A stretch of DNA of 32,027 nt from assembly GCA_022842595.1 (NCBI GenBank), contig JALHPF010000047.1, forward strand, positions 1 through 32,027, read 5' to 3'. Below are positions 21,109-28,942 of the stretch, piece after piece. Source of the DNA: Rubrivivax sp. GTDB lineage: Bacteria > Pseudomonadota > Gammaproteobacteria > Burkholderiales > Burkholderiaceae_C. The notes beneath the pieces are model-generated. The model was not told the DNA's origin. It was given only the letters and a program-made list of their open reading frames with translations, and searched no databases. Position 1 is the stretch's first letter. Each line of letters begins with the position of its first letter. A program made the translations under genes and the position numbers.

Positions 21109-22020
21109 TTGGCCACCCTGCACTGCCTTCTCTGCGGCGATTTTGATCTCGGCGAGGAAGCCCAGTGGCGCCAGGCCCTGGCTGCCGCTGCGCCGCAAGC
21201 CCGCTGGCTGAACCTGGTCGAGGCCCGGGCCGACCCCAGCGCGGTGCAGGCGGCCTTAGTGGCCAACCCGCCGCCGGGCAGTCTGCAGGGGCTGCCGGGC
21301 CTGCGGTTGATCCAGAGCCTGTGGGCCGGCGTCGACAAGTTGCTGGCCGACCCCGGCCTGCCGGCCGATGTGCCGGTGGCGCGCATGGTCGACCCCGCCA
21401 TGAATGCCGCGATGGCCGAGACCGCGCTGTGGGCCACCCTGTCGCTCCAGCGTGGCTTCTTCACCTACGCCGCGAACCAGCGCGCCGGCCTCTGGCGCAC
21501 CCACGCGCAGCGTCGCGCCCAGGACCTGCGTGTCCTCGTGCTCGGCCAGGGCCAGATGGGCGGCACTGCCGCAGCCGCGCTGGCCCGGCAGGGTTACCAG
21601 GTGCAGGGCTGGCGCCGCGACGGCACGCCGCTGGCGCCGCTGCTGGCCACGAGCGACGTGGTCGTCAACCTGCTGCCGCTGACGGCCGAGACCCGCGGCC
21701 TGGTGGACGCGCGATTTTTCGCCGCATTGCCCCGCGGCGCCGGCTTCGTGAACCTGGCGCGCGGTGCCCATGTCGTCGACGCCGACCTGCTGGCAGCGCT
21801 GGCCAGCGGCCAGCTCGGCCATGCCGTGCTCGACGTCTTCCACACCGAACCGCTGCCCGCGGGCCACCCGTTCTGGCAGCACCCGCAGGTGACGATGCTG
21901 CCGCATGCCGCGGCCTTCACCGACCCGCGCAGCGCCGCCGCCGTGGCCATGGCCAATGTGCAGGCGGCGATCGCCGGCGCGCCGATCGCGCACCGGGTCG
22001 ACCCGGGGCGCGGGTACTGA
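21109..22020 (+). CDS. ghrA: GhrA-type glyoxylate/hydroxypyruvate reductase
   Basis: 303-residue D-2-hydroxyacid dehydrogenase of the GhrA subgroup, which reduces glyoxylate to glycolate and hydroxypyruvate to glycerate with NAD(P)H. The NAD-binding core starts near LRVLVLGQGQMGGTAAAAL (about 140-160), and the catalytic set is present: Arg in NLARGAHVVD, Glu in VFHTEPLP and His in LPHAAAFT. SLWAGVDKLL and ARMVDPAMNAAMAE are typical of this subgroup. The start is TTG at 21109 with GGCGGAG at a good distance upstream; the first residues (ATLHCLLCGDF) look like the family N-terminus. It is convergent with holA, 43 bp away. The exact substrate preference is inferred. Confidence 0.88.
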   Translation: MATLHCLLCGDFDLGEEAQWRQALAAAAPQARWLNLVEARADPSAVQAALVANPPPGSLQGLPGLRLIQSLWAGVDKLLADPGLPADVPVARMVDPAMNAAMAETALWATLSLQRGFFTYAANQRAGLWRTHAQRRAQDLRVLVLGQGQMGGTAAAALARQGYQVQGWRRDGTPLAPLLATSDVVVNLLPLTAETRGLVDARFFAALPRGAGFVNLARGAHVVDADLLAALASGQLGHAVLDVFHTEPLPAGHPFWQHPQVTMLPHAAAFTDPRSAAAVAMANVQAAIAGAPIAHRVDPGRGY

Positions 22021-22035
22021 AGTTCGGTGACGGCC

Positions 22036-22055
22036 CGGCCGCGTGCAGCCGGCCG
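22036..22055. terminator. Weak GC hairpin between convergent ghrA and holA
   Basis: CGGCCG at 22036-22041 and at 22050-22055 can pair with an 8-base loop in the 43-bp convergent gap. The stem is short and has no T-run. Confidence 0.3.
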
Positions 22056-22063
22056 CGGCGTCG

Positions 22064-23164
22064 TCAGGCGCGCAAGACCAGGCGGCCGTTGGCCGCCACC
22101 TGCTTGCCGCGGCTGGGCTGGGCCTGCAGCGCCATCAGCACCAGCCGGCGCAGCGCGTCCCAGGGGTCGGCCGGCCAGCCTTCGTGGCGCAGGCCCTTGC
22201 AGAGGCCGTCGCACAGGCTGGCGGCGTCCAGCAGGTGGGCCAGCTGGTGGTCGGCCAGCACCGGCAGCACACGCTCGAACAGCTTTTCGCGCAGGCCCCA
22301 AGCACGGGCTTCCTTCAGCGCCAGCGGCAGCGGCTGGCCACGGTCGAGCGCGGCGCGGCCGCGCGCCAGCGCACGGATGTCGTCGGCCAGCATCCACTGC
22401 ACCATCACCGCCGATTCACCTTCGTGGCGCAAGCCGTCCAGCACCCGCAGCGCCCGTGCCACCTGGCCGGTCCAGACCGCTTCGGTGAGCTTCACGACGT
22501 CATACCGGGCCACGTTCAGCACCGCGGCCTCGACCTGCTCGAAGCCGAGAACGCCGGCCGGGTGCAGCAAGCCGAGTTTCTGGATTTCCTGGTGGGCCGC
22601 CAGCAGGTTGCCTTCGACACGGTCGGCGAAGAAGGCCAGCGTGCGCTGCCCCTCTTCGCCTTCACGCACACGCTGGCCCTGGCGCGCCAGGCGCTGCGCC
22701 AGCCAGGCCGGCAGCTGCGTGCGCGCCACGGTCTCGAGCTTGAGCACGGCGCCGGCGGCGTCGAGCGCGCCGAACCAGGCCGCCTTCTGCTGCTGCCAGT
22801 CCAGCGCCGGCAATTGCACCAGGGTCAGCAGGCTGTCGTCACCCGGGCTGGCGACACGTTCGCAGTAGCGCTGTAGCGCTTCCGAACCGTCCTTCCCGGG
22901 CTTGCCCGAAGGAATGCGGATCTCGATCAGCTGGCGGTCGGCGAACAGGCTCTGCGCCTGGGCCGCGCCGATCACGCCGCTCCAGTCGAAATGCGCGCCG
23001 CTGACCGTGAACACCCGCCGCTCGCTGAAGCCGGCTGCACGCGCCGCGGCGCGGATGGCGTCGGCGGCCTCCTGGGCCAGCAGCGGCTCGTCGCCGACCA
23101 GCGTATACATCGGCTTGAGGCCGCGCGCCAGTTGCGCGTCGAGCTGTTCCAGGCGGATCTGCAT
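22064..23164 (-). CDS. holA: DNA polymerase III subunit delta (clamp loader)
   Basis: 366-residue delta subunit of the DNA polymerase III clamp loader, which opens the beta sliding clamp. The N-terminal part has MQIRLEQLDAQLARGL-KPMYTLVGDEPLLAQEAADAIR, the degenerate AAA+ start typical of delta, then FDWSGVIGAAQAQSLFADRQLIEIR, the beta-binding region. The middle part has GNLLAAHQEIQKLGLL, and the C-terminal helical collar follows. Length and order of motifs agree with HolA. It is the third gene of leuS-lptE-holA, the same order as in E. coli, and starts 5 bp after the lptE stop. Confidence 0.94.
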   Translation of the reverse strand: MQIRLEQLDAQLARGLKPMYTLVGDEPLLAQEAADAIRAAARAAGFSERRVFTVSGAHFDWSGVIGAAQAQSLFADRQLIEIRIPSGKPGKDGSEALQRYCERVASPGDDSLLTLVQLPALDWQQQKAAWFGALDAAGAVLKLETVARTQLPAWLAQRLARQGQRVREGEEGQRTLAFFADRVEGNLLAAHQEIQKLGLLHPAGVLGFEQVEAAVLNVARYDVVKLTEAVWTGQVARALRVLDGLRHEGESAVMVQWMLADDIRALARGRAALDRGQPLPLALKEARAWGLREKLFERVLPVLADHQLAHLLDAASLCDGLCKGLRHEGWPADPWDALRRLVLMALQAQPSRGKQVAANGRLVLRA

Positions 23165-23169
23165 CGACG

Positions 23170-23691
23170 TCAGCGCAGCAAGGCGGCCAGGCGGCGCAGC
23201 ACCTGGGCAGTGATGTCGGCATCCATGGCGCGGTAGATCTCGCGCGCCTCGGCTTCCTTGGCCAGCACGGCGGACTCGCTGTAGGTCATGTTGCGCGCCA
23301 GCTGCAGCTGGTTGGGCGGCACGAGTTCGGTGCCGTCGCGGGCGGTGGCCTTGAAGCCGAAGGTGCGCAGCAGCTGGACTTCACGCACCTGGGCAAACGC
23401 GGTCTGGGCCACGGCGGTGGTGTCCTCGCGGTCGGCCAGGGCCTGCAGCACGACCTCGGCCAGCGCCGGGTTGTCCAGCACCTGCACCTGCGCGCCGAGC
23501 TGGCGCGCGAGCTCGGCGCGCAAGGGCGAGTCGGGCGCGAAGCCGAGCAGCGCAATGCTGCGAAAACGCAGCTCGGGCGGCTGGCGGCGCTGGAACCCGC
23601 AGCCTGCCAACACGCTGGCGGCCGCCGCCACGACGAGACGCCGGCGCGACAGCGGCGGCAGCGGCCGCCACCCGGACTCAGACCACCACAT
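23170..23691 (-). CDS. lptE: LPS-assembly lipoprotein LptE
   Basis: 173-residue outer-membrane lipoprotein that plugs the LptD barrel and helps insert lipopolysaccharide. The N-terminus has arginines (PLSRRRL), a hydrophobic stretch and the lipobox VLAGC with Cys31, followed by GFQ as in LptE proteins. The mature part shows LRFRSIALLGF and LARNMTYSESAVLAKEAEAREIYRAMDADITAQVLRRLAAL, the conserved C-terminal half. I place the start at ATG 23691, overlapping the end of leuS by 14 bp; the frame is open further up but inside leuS and would bury the lipobox. The gene is flanked by leuS and holA as in other proteobacteria, so the short overlap suggests coupled translation. Confidence 0.93.
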   Translation of the reverse strand: MWWSESGWRPLPPLSRRRLVVAAAASVLAGCGFQRRQPPELRFRSIALLGFAPDSPLRAELARQLGAQVQVLDNPALAEVVLQALADREDTTAVAQTAFAQVREVQLLRTFGFKATARDGTELVPPNQLQLARNMTYSESAVLAKEAEAREIYRAMDADITAQVLRRLAALLR

Positions 23692-26329
23692 TGACCAGCC
23701 GGCCCGGAACCACCACCACCTTCTTCGCCGCCTTGCCTTCGGCGAAGCGCGCAAATTCCGGGCTCGCCAGCGCCGCGGCCTCGATCGCGCTGCGGTCGGC
23801 CGAGGCCGCCACGCGGATGCTGCCGCGCAGCTTGCCGCCCACCTGCAGCATCAGTTCGATCTCGTCCTGCACCAGCGCGCTGTCGTCCACCAGCGGCCAG
23901 GGCGCGTCTTCCAGCGGGCCCCATTGCCTGCCCAGGTCCAGGTCGCGCCACAGCGCCCAGGTGATGTGCGGCGCGGCCGGGAACAGCGTGCGCAGCAGGA
24001 TGCCGTAGCCCTCGCGCAGCACGGCGGGCTCGGCACCGGCCGCAGCTTCCAGCGCGTTCAGCATCTTCATCGCGCCGCTGATCACGGTGTTGTATTGCAT
24101 GCGCTCGTAGTCGCTCGTCACCTGCTTGAGCAGGCTGTGCATCTCGAAGCGCAGCGCGCCGGCGCCGCTGGCCTGGGGGGGTGCGGCCAGCAGCGTGTCG
24201 CGGTGCTTCACGCCGAAGGCCCAGACCCGGCGCAGGAAGCGGAACGAGCCTTCGGCGCCGCTGTCCGACCAGGCCGCGCTCTGGTCGGGCGGGCCGGCAA
24301 ACATCACGAACACGCGCGCGGTGTCGGCACCGTACTTGGCGATGATCTCCTTCGGCTCGACGACGTTGTTCTTGCTCTTGGACATCTTCTCGATGCCACC
24401 CAATTGCACCGGCAGGCCGTCGGCTCGGGCCCTGGCGCCGGTGGGCTGGCCCTTGTCGTCGGTCTGGACCTCGACTTCGCTCGGGTAGAACCAGGTCTTC
24501 TTGCCGCCGGCTTCCTCGCGGTAGAACGACTCGTTGAGCAGCATGCCCTGCGTGAACAGGTTCTTGAAAGGCTCGCTGAAGCTCACCAGGCCCCTCATCC
24601 GGCCGTCAGGGCCGGCCACCTGGATATCGCGCATCGCCTTCGTCCAGAACCTGGCGTACAGCAGGTGCAGCACGGCATGTTCGATACCGCCGATGTACTG
24701 GTCCATCGGCATCCAGTATTCGGTGCGTGCATCGATCATCGCCTCGTCACTGTCGGGGCAGCAATAGCGCAGGTAGTACCAGCTGCTGTCGACGAAGGTG
24801 TCGAGCGTGTCGGTCTCGCGCCGCGCGGGCTTGCCGCATGTGGGGCAGGCTACGTTCAGGAAGCTGGCGCAATGCTGCAGCGGGTTGCCGCTGCCGTCGG
24901 GCACCAGGTCTTCGGGCAGCAGCACGGGCAGGTCTTTTTCGGGCACCGGCACCGCGCCACAGTCGGCGCAATGGATGATCGGGATCGGCGTGCCCCAGTA
25001 GCGCTGGCGGCTCACGCCCCAGTCGCGCAGGCGCCAGGTCGTCTTCTTCTCGCCCAGGCCGCGCTCGGCCAGGGCGCCGGCGATCGCGTCCACCGCCTGT
25101 GCATGCGGCAGGCCGCTGTAGTTGCCTGAATTGATGCTGATGCCGCGTGTCTTGTCGGCGTACCAGTCCTGCCACTTGCCGTCGTCGAAATGCTCGCCGT
25201 CGATGTGCACCACCTGCAGCAGGTCGATGCCGTACTTCTTGGCGAAGGCCCAGTCGCGTTCGTCGTGGGCAGGCACGCCCATCACGGCGCCGTCGCCATA
25301 CCCCATCAGCACGTAGTTGCCCACCCACAGCGGCACTTCACGTTCGGTCAGCGGGTGCTTCACCTTCAGGCCCAGCGGCATGCCGGACTTTTCCTTCAGC
25401 GCCATCTCGGCTTCGGTGGTGCCGCCCTTCTTGCATTCCTCGATGAAGGCGGCCACCTCCGCATTGCTGCGCGCCACCAGCGCCGCCAGCGGGTGTTCGG
25501 GGGCGACGGCGCAGAAGGTCACGCCCTTCAGGGTGTCGGCGCGGGTGGTGAAGACGTACATCCTTCCGTCCTGCACCAGGGCGCCGGTCTCGTCGCGGAT
25601 GTCGTGCGGGAAGGCGAAGCGCACGCCGCTGCTCTTGCCGATCCAGTGTTCCTGCATCAGCCGCACCCGTTCCGGCCAGCCGGACAGGTAATGCGGCGCG
25701 GTGGCATCGTTCACGCCGGCCAGCAGTTCGTCGGCGTACTGGGTGATGGCCAGGTAGTAGCCCGGGATCTCGCGTTTTTCGACGACGGCTCCGCTGCGCC
25801 AGCCGCGGCCTTCGACCACCTGCTCGTTGGCCAGCACGGTCTGGTCGACCGGGTCCCAGTTGACGACCTGCGTCTTGCGGTAGGCAATGCCCTTTTCGAG
25901 CATCTTCAGGAAGAACCACTGGTTCCACTTGTAGTAGCCGGGGTCGCAGGTGGCGAGCTCGCGGCTCCAGTCGATGGCCAGCCCCAGCGGCTGCATCTGC
26001 GCCTTCATGTCGGCGATGTTGGCGCGGGTCCAGGCGGCGGGCGGCACGTTGTTGGCCATGGCCGCGTTTTCGGCGGGCAGGCCGAAGGCGTCCCAGCCCA
26101 TCGGCATGAGCACGTTCATGCCCTTCATGCGCAGATAACGCGCCATCATGTCGTTGATGGTGTAGTTCCGCACATGCCCCATGTGCAGCTTGCCGCTGGG
26201 GTAGGGCAGCATGCTGCAGGCGTAGAACTTCGGGCGTGAAGTGTCTTCGGTGACGCGGGCAGAGCCGGTGGCTTGCCAGTGCGCCTGGGCGGCGGGTTCG
26301 ACCTCGGCGGGCAGGTACTTGTCGTTCAT
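23678..26329 (-). CDS. leuS: Leucyl-tRNA synthetase
   Basis: 883-residue class I aminoacyl-tRNA synthetase that charges tRNA-Leu. The HIGH-type signature HMGH lies at about 49-52 and KMSKS at about 648-652. The CP1 editing domain is present (VFTTRADTLKGVTFCAVAPEHP). A zinc-like cysteine stretch (CADCGAVP, CPTCGKPARRE) precedes LDTFVDSSWYYLRY. All signatures are intact and the length is normal. The ATG at 26329 gives the family start MNDKYLP; an upstream in-frame ATG at 26353 adds eight atypical residues. It heads leuS-lptE-holA. There is almost no leader: a TACAAT box ends 6 bases before the ATG. Confidence 0.97.
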   Translation of the reverse strand: MNDKYLPAEVEPAAQAHWQATGSARVTEDTSRPKFYACSMLPYPSGKLHMGHVRNYTINDMMARYLRMKGMNVLMPMGWDAFGLPAENAAMANNVPPAAWTRANIADMKAQMQPLGLAIDWSRELATCDPGYYKWNQWFFLKMLEKGIAYRKTQVVNWDPVDQTVLANEQVVEGRGWRSGAVVEKREIPGYYLAITQYADELLAGVNDATAPHYLSGWPERVRLMQEHWIGKSSGVRFAFPHDIRDETGALVQDGRMYVFTTRADTLKGVTFCAVAPEHPLAALVARSNAEVAAFIEECKKGGTTEAEMALKEKSGMPLGLKVKHPLTEREVPLWVGNYVLMGYGDGAVMGVPAHDERDWAFAKKYGIDLLQVVHIDGEHFDDGKWQDWYADKTRGISINSGNYSGLPHAQAVDAIAGALAERGLGEKKTTWRLRDWGVSRQRYWGTPIPIIHCADCGAVPVPEKDLPVLLPEDLVPDGSGNPLQHCASFLNVACPTCGKPARRETDTLDTFVDSSWYYLRYCCPDSDEAMIDARTEYWMPMDQYIGGIEHAVLHLLYARFWTKAMRDIQVAGPDGRMRGLVSFSEPFKNLFTQGMLLNESFYREEAGGKKTWFYPSEVEVQTDDKGQPTGARARADGLPVQLGGIEKMSKSKNNVVEPKEIIAKYGADTARVFVMFAGPPDQSAAWSDSGAEGSFRFLRRVWAFGVKHRDTLLAAPPQASGAGALRFEMHSLLKQVTSDYERMQYNTVISGAMKMLNALEAAAGAEPAVLREGYGILLRTLFPAAPHITWALWRDLDLGRQWGPLEDAPWPLVDDSALVQDEIELMLQVGGKLRGSIRVAASADRSAIEAAALASPEFARFAEGKAAKKVVVVPGRLVNVVV

Positions 26330-26335
26330 TGCCTG

Positions 26336-26341
26336 ATTGTA
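26336..26341 (-). promoter_or_regulatory. Candidate -10 box of leuS, possibly leaderless
   Basis: TACAAT on the minus strand (five of six consensus) is followed by six bases and then the leuS ATG at 26329. The usual start distance would place the first transcribed base at or next to the ATG. No ribosome site at normal spacing is visible; AGG lies only two bases before the ATG. Confidence 0.4.
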
Positions 26342-26485
26342 GGGACCGGCCATCTGCGGAAAAGCGCACGCGCCTGGCCGCTTCTTGCGCTCAAGCAGTG
26401 GTTTTCGGCAGCGCGGCCCTCAAGTCGCCGGCACGGGCGCCGAACACGCCAGAACCTGCACCTGCGTCCACTGCGAAAGCCGACC

Positions 26486-28837
26486 ATGATCGTGTTCCGA
26501 GTTTCCCGCCGCGCTTTCGTCCGTTCGATCAGCCGCGTCGCCGGCATGGCCACGGCCACAATGCTGGCGCTCGCCGCGCCCGCACAGGCCCAGTCGCTGC
26601 CCGGCGGCAAGCTGGCGGCCGATCTGCTGGCGACGCTGTCGGCGCCAGCAACGTCGGCCGTCCCCTGGGCCAAGAACATGTCGGGCCAGCTGCACGTGAA
26701 GGTGCTGATCAATGCCAACAGCACCGACCCCGAACTGACTGCGCTGCGGCGGGACATCCTGAGCCGGGGGGGCGCGGTCTTCTACAACTACGTCTCGATG
26801 CGTGCGCTGTCGGCCATGGTGCCGGCCAGTGCGCTGGCGGCCTTGTCGGCGCGCAGTGACGTGACCGGCATCTCTCCCAACCGCAGTGCCAGCCGCAAGG
26901 CCAGCCTGTTGCAGTTGGCCAGTGGCGCGCAGACCGTGTCGCCGCTGCTGCGCACGGGTTCGGCCAGCGCGGGTCTCGACGGCAGCGGGGTGGCCATCGC
27001 TGTGCTCGATTCGGGCATCGACCATCGTCATCAGAATTTTCTGGACGCCGCCGGCAGGACGCGTGTCCGGGGCGTCATCGATATCGTCGCGCTCGGACGG
27101 GCAGTGACCGGCGACGGCTGGGTCAAGGGCCTGGATCACAGCGCCGTGATCAAGGTCGCGCTCGATGGCAGCAAGTACAAGCACGGCGACAAGAAGATCG
27201 AACCTTCGGCCAGCACGCCCGATGCATACGGCCATGGCACCCATGTCGCGGCGCTGGCCGCCGGTGCCGGCGGTTACCAGCAGCCCGACAGCAGCGGCAT
27301 CGCTCCGGGTGCCACCTTGTACGACGTGCGTGTGCTCGATGAACGGGGCATCGGCACCATGGCCGACGTGCTGGCCGGCATCGACTGGGTGATTCAGCGC
27401 TCGCGCATCAGCAACATCCGGGTCATGAACCTGAGCCTGGGCGCGCAGTCGGCCGACTCCTTCCTGGTCGACCCACTGGCACGTGCCGCGCGCAGCGCCA
27501 CCGCCGCTGGCATCGTCGTCGTCGCCTCGGCCGGCAATGCGGGCAAGAACACGGCCGGGCAGATGGTCTACGGCACGGTGTCTTCGCCGGGCCACGACCC
27601 CAGCGTCATCACGGTGGGCGCCACCAACCCGCGCGCCACCGCCGAACGCGGCGACGACAGCGTCGCGGGCTTCAGCTCGCGTGGCCCCACCCGTGGCGGC
27701 CTCAACTTTCCCAGCGGCCGGCGTTGGGTCGACAACTTCATCAAACCCGACCTCGTGGCTCCGGGCAACCGCGTGCTGGCAGCCCTGGGCGCCGACCAGA
27801 GCGGCACCAAAGCCGGGTGGAACTTCCTGGCACGCAGCTACCCGCAGCTGACCCAGTCACTTGCCGCCAGCCAGACCCCGCGCCGCACGGTGATGGAACT
27901 CAGCGGCACGTCGATGGCCGCCCCGGCCGTGGCCGGCGCCGCGGCGCTGATGCTGCAGGCCAATCCGGGCCTGACGCCGCCACTGGTCAAGGCGATCCTG
28001 CAGTACACCGCGCAGCCGCTGCCGCAGGGCGGTCTGCTCGAACAAGGCACCGGCCAGCTCAACATCGAAGGCGCCGTGCGCCTGGCCCAGGCGTTGCGCA
28101 CCGACCTGGCCAGCGCCCTGGCCGCAGGCACGTTGAAGCCAGGTGACAGCCTGCTGGCTGCGGGCCGCAATCTGCCCGTGCCGTCTTCCACCCTGGGCGC
28201 CGAGATCGTGCCCTGGGGCCGCCTGGCCTACGCCGGCGCCACGCACCTGGTCGGCGGCGACGCGCTGTTCACGCAGTGGCAGCCCATCTACGACCCGCAG
28301 CTGGTCTGGGCGCGGCAGCTGGTGCTGCGCAGCACGATCAGCTGGCTCGACGTCAAGGGCGTGGTGCCGCAGACCGTGCCGCGTGCCATCGTCGAAACCC
28401 ATGCCCGGCAACAGCAGCCGCTGCTGATGCCCGGCGTGCGTGTGCTCGACGGCCTGGCCAGCGCCACTGACGGCGGCGCGCGCGCCCTGCTGGACCCCGT
28501 GGCCAAGCTGGCCGCACGGGCTGCCTCCAGCACCGGCGGCACCCTGCGCCTGGGCATTGCCGGCGGCATGGGTGTGCTGCTGAGCGAAGGCGTGCTGCTG
28601 AGCGAAGGATTCCTGCTCAGCGAAGGCGTGCTGCTGAGCGAAGGTGTGCTGCTCAGCGAAGGCGTGTTGCTGAGCGAAGGTTTCCTGCTGAGCGAAGGCT
28701 TTTTGCTGAGCGAGGGCGTGCTGCTGAGCGAAGGGCTGCTGCTGAGCGAAGGTTTCCTGCTGAGTGAGGGAATTCTGCTCAGCGAAAGCCTGGCTGACCC
28801 GGCCACCACCCAGGACCGTGCGATCCTGGGCGAGTAA
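26486..28837 (+). CDS. Tat-exported subtilisin-like (S8) protease with LLSEG-repeat tail
   Basis: 783-residue exported serine protease. The N-terminus carries SRRAFV, a good twin-arginine (Tat) motif, and a hydrophobic stretch ending AAPAQAQ, so it is probably exported folded. A propeptide-like region (about 60-125, LHVKVLINAN to ITGISPNR-like) precedes the S8 domain. The catalytic triad is intact: Asp175 in AVLDSGID, His250 in YGHGTHVAAL, Ser476 in LSGTSMAAPAVAG. The oxyanion Asn lies in VVVASAGNAG. After the catalytic domain (to about 535) comes a region of some 150 residues that I do not recognise, then residues 697-768, twelve hexapeptides of the form [VFLI]LLSEG, and a 15-residue tail. 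The ATG at 26486 begins the Tat signal exactly. It is divergent from leuS. Its substrates are unknown. Confidence 0.92.
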   Translation: MIVFRVSRRAFVRSISRVAGMATATMLALAAPAQAQSLPGGKLAADLLATLSAPATSAVPWAKNMSGQLHVKVLINANSTDPELTALRRDILSRGGAVFYNYVSMRALSAMVPASALAALSARSDVTGISPNRSASRKASLLQLASGAQTVSPLLRTGSASAGLDGSGVAIAVLDSGIDHRHQNFLDAAGRTRVRGVIDIVALGRAVTGDGWVKGLDHSAVIKVALDGSKYKHGDKKIEPSASTPDAYGHGTHVAALAAGAGGYQQPDSSGIAPGATLYDVRVLDERGIGTMADVLAGIDWVIQRSRISNIRVMNLSLGAQSADSFLVDPLARAARSATAAGIVVVASAGNAGKNTAGQMVYGTVSSPGHDPSVITVGATNPRATAERGDDSVAGFSSRGPTRGGLNFPSGRRWVDNFIKPDLVAPGNRVLAALGADQSGTKAGWNFLARSYPQLTQSLAASQTPRRTVMELSGTSMAAPAVAGAAALMLQANPGLTPPLVKAILQYTAQPLPQGGLLEQGTGQLNIEGAVRLAQALRTDLASALAAGTLKPGDSLLAAGRNLPVPSSTLGAEIVPWGRLAYAGATHLVGGDALFTQWQPIYDPQLVWARQLVLRSTISWLDVKGVVPQTVPRAIVETHARQQQPLLMPGVRVLDGLASATDGGARALLDPVAKLAARAASSTGGTLRLGIAGGMGVLLSEGVLLSEGFLLSEGVLLSEGVLLSEGVLLSEGFLLSEGFLLSEGVLLSEGLLLSEGFLLSEGILLSESLADPATTQDRAILGE
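28574..28789 (+). repeat. Twelve 18-bp in-frame repeats encoding LLSEG hexapeptides
   Basis: Twelve consecutive 18-bp units encode V-V-F-V-V-V-F-F-V-L-F-I as first residue, each followed by LLSEG; the last unit is LLSES. Units differ at third positions (GGC/GGA/GGT/GGG, GAA/GAG, AGC/AGT, CTG/CTC/TTG) while LLSE is never altered. It is a minisatellite inside the protease gene; gain or loss of a unit keeps the frame. Confidence 0.97.
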
Positions 28838-28942
28838 GCTTCACCTAGTCACAGGTCGAGCTTGCAGGCGCCGGTGGTGCCTCAAGTTCGTGGGCCGGGC
28901 GTCGAATCTACGTGGAGCGCACGCTTCGAATCCATCGTCCCC

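Noticed and set aside
23692..23754. Upstream extension of lptE
   Set aside because: It lies inside leuS and would place an arginine/tryptophan-rich block before the lipoprotein signal.
26385..26400. Sigma54-like TGGCCGCTTCTTGC upstream of the subtilase
   Set aside because: The GG to GC spacing is 9 instead of the strict 10 bases.
28574..28789. CRISPR-like direct repeats
   Set aside because: Units are 18 bp with no spacers, in frame with a protease and translating to a regular hexapeptide.
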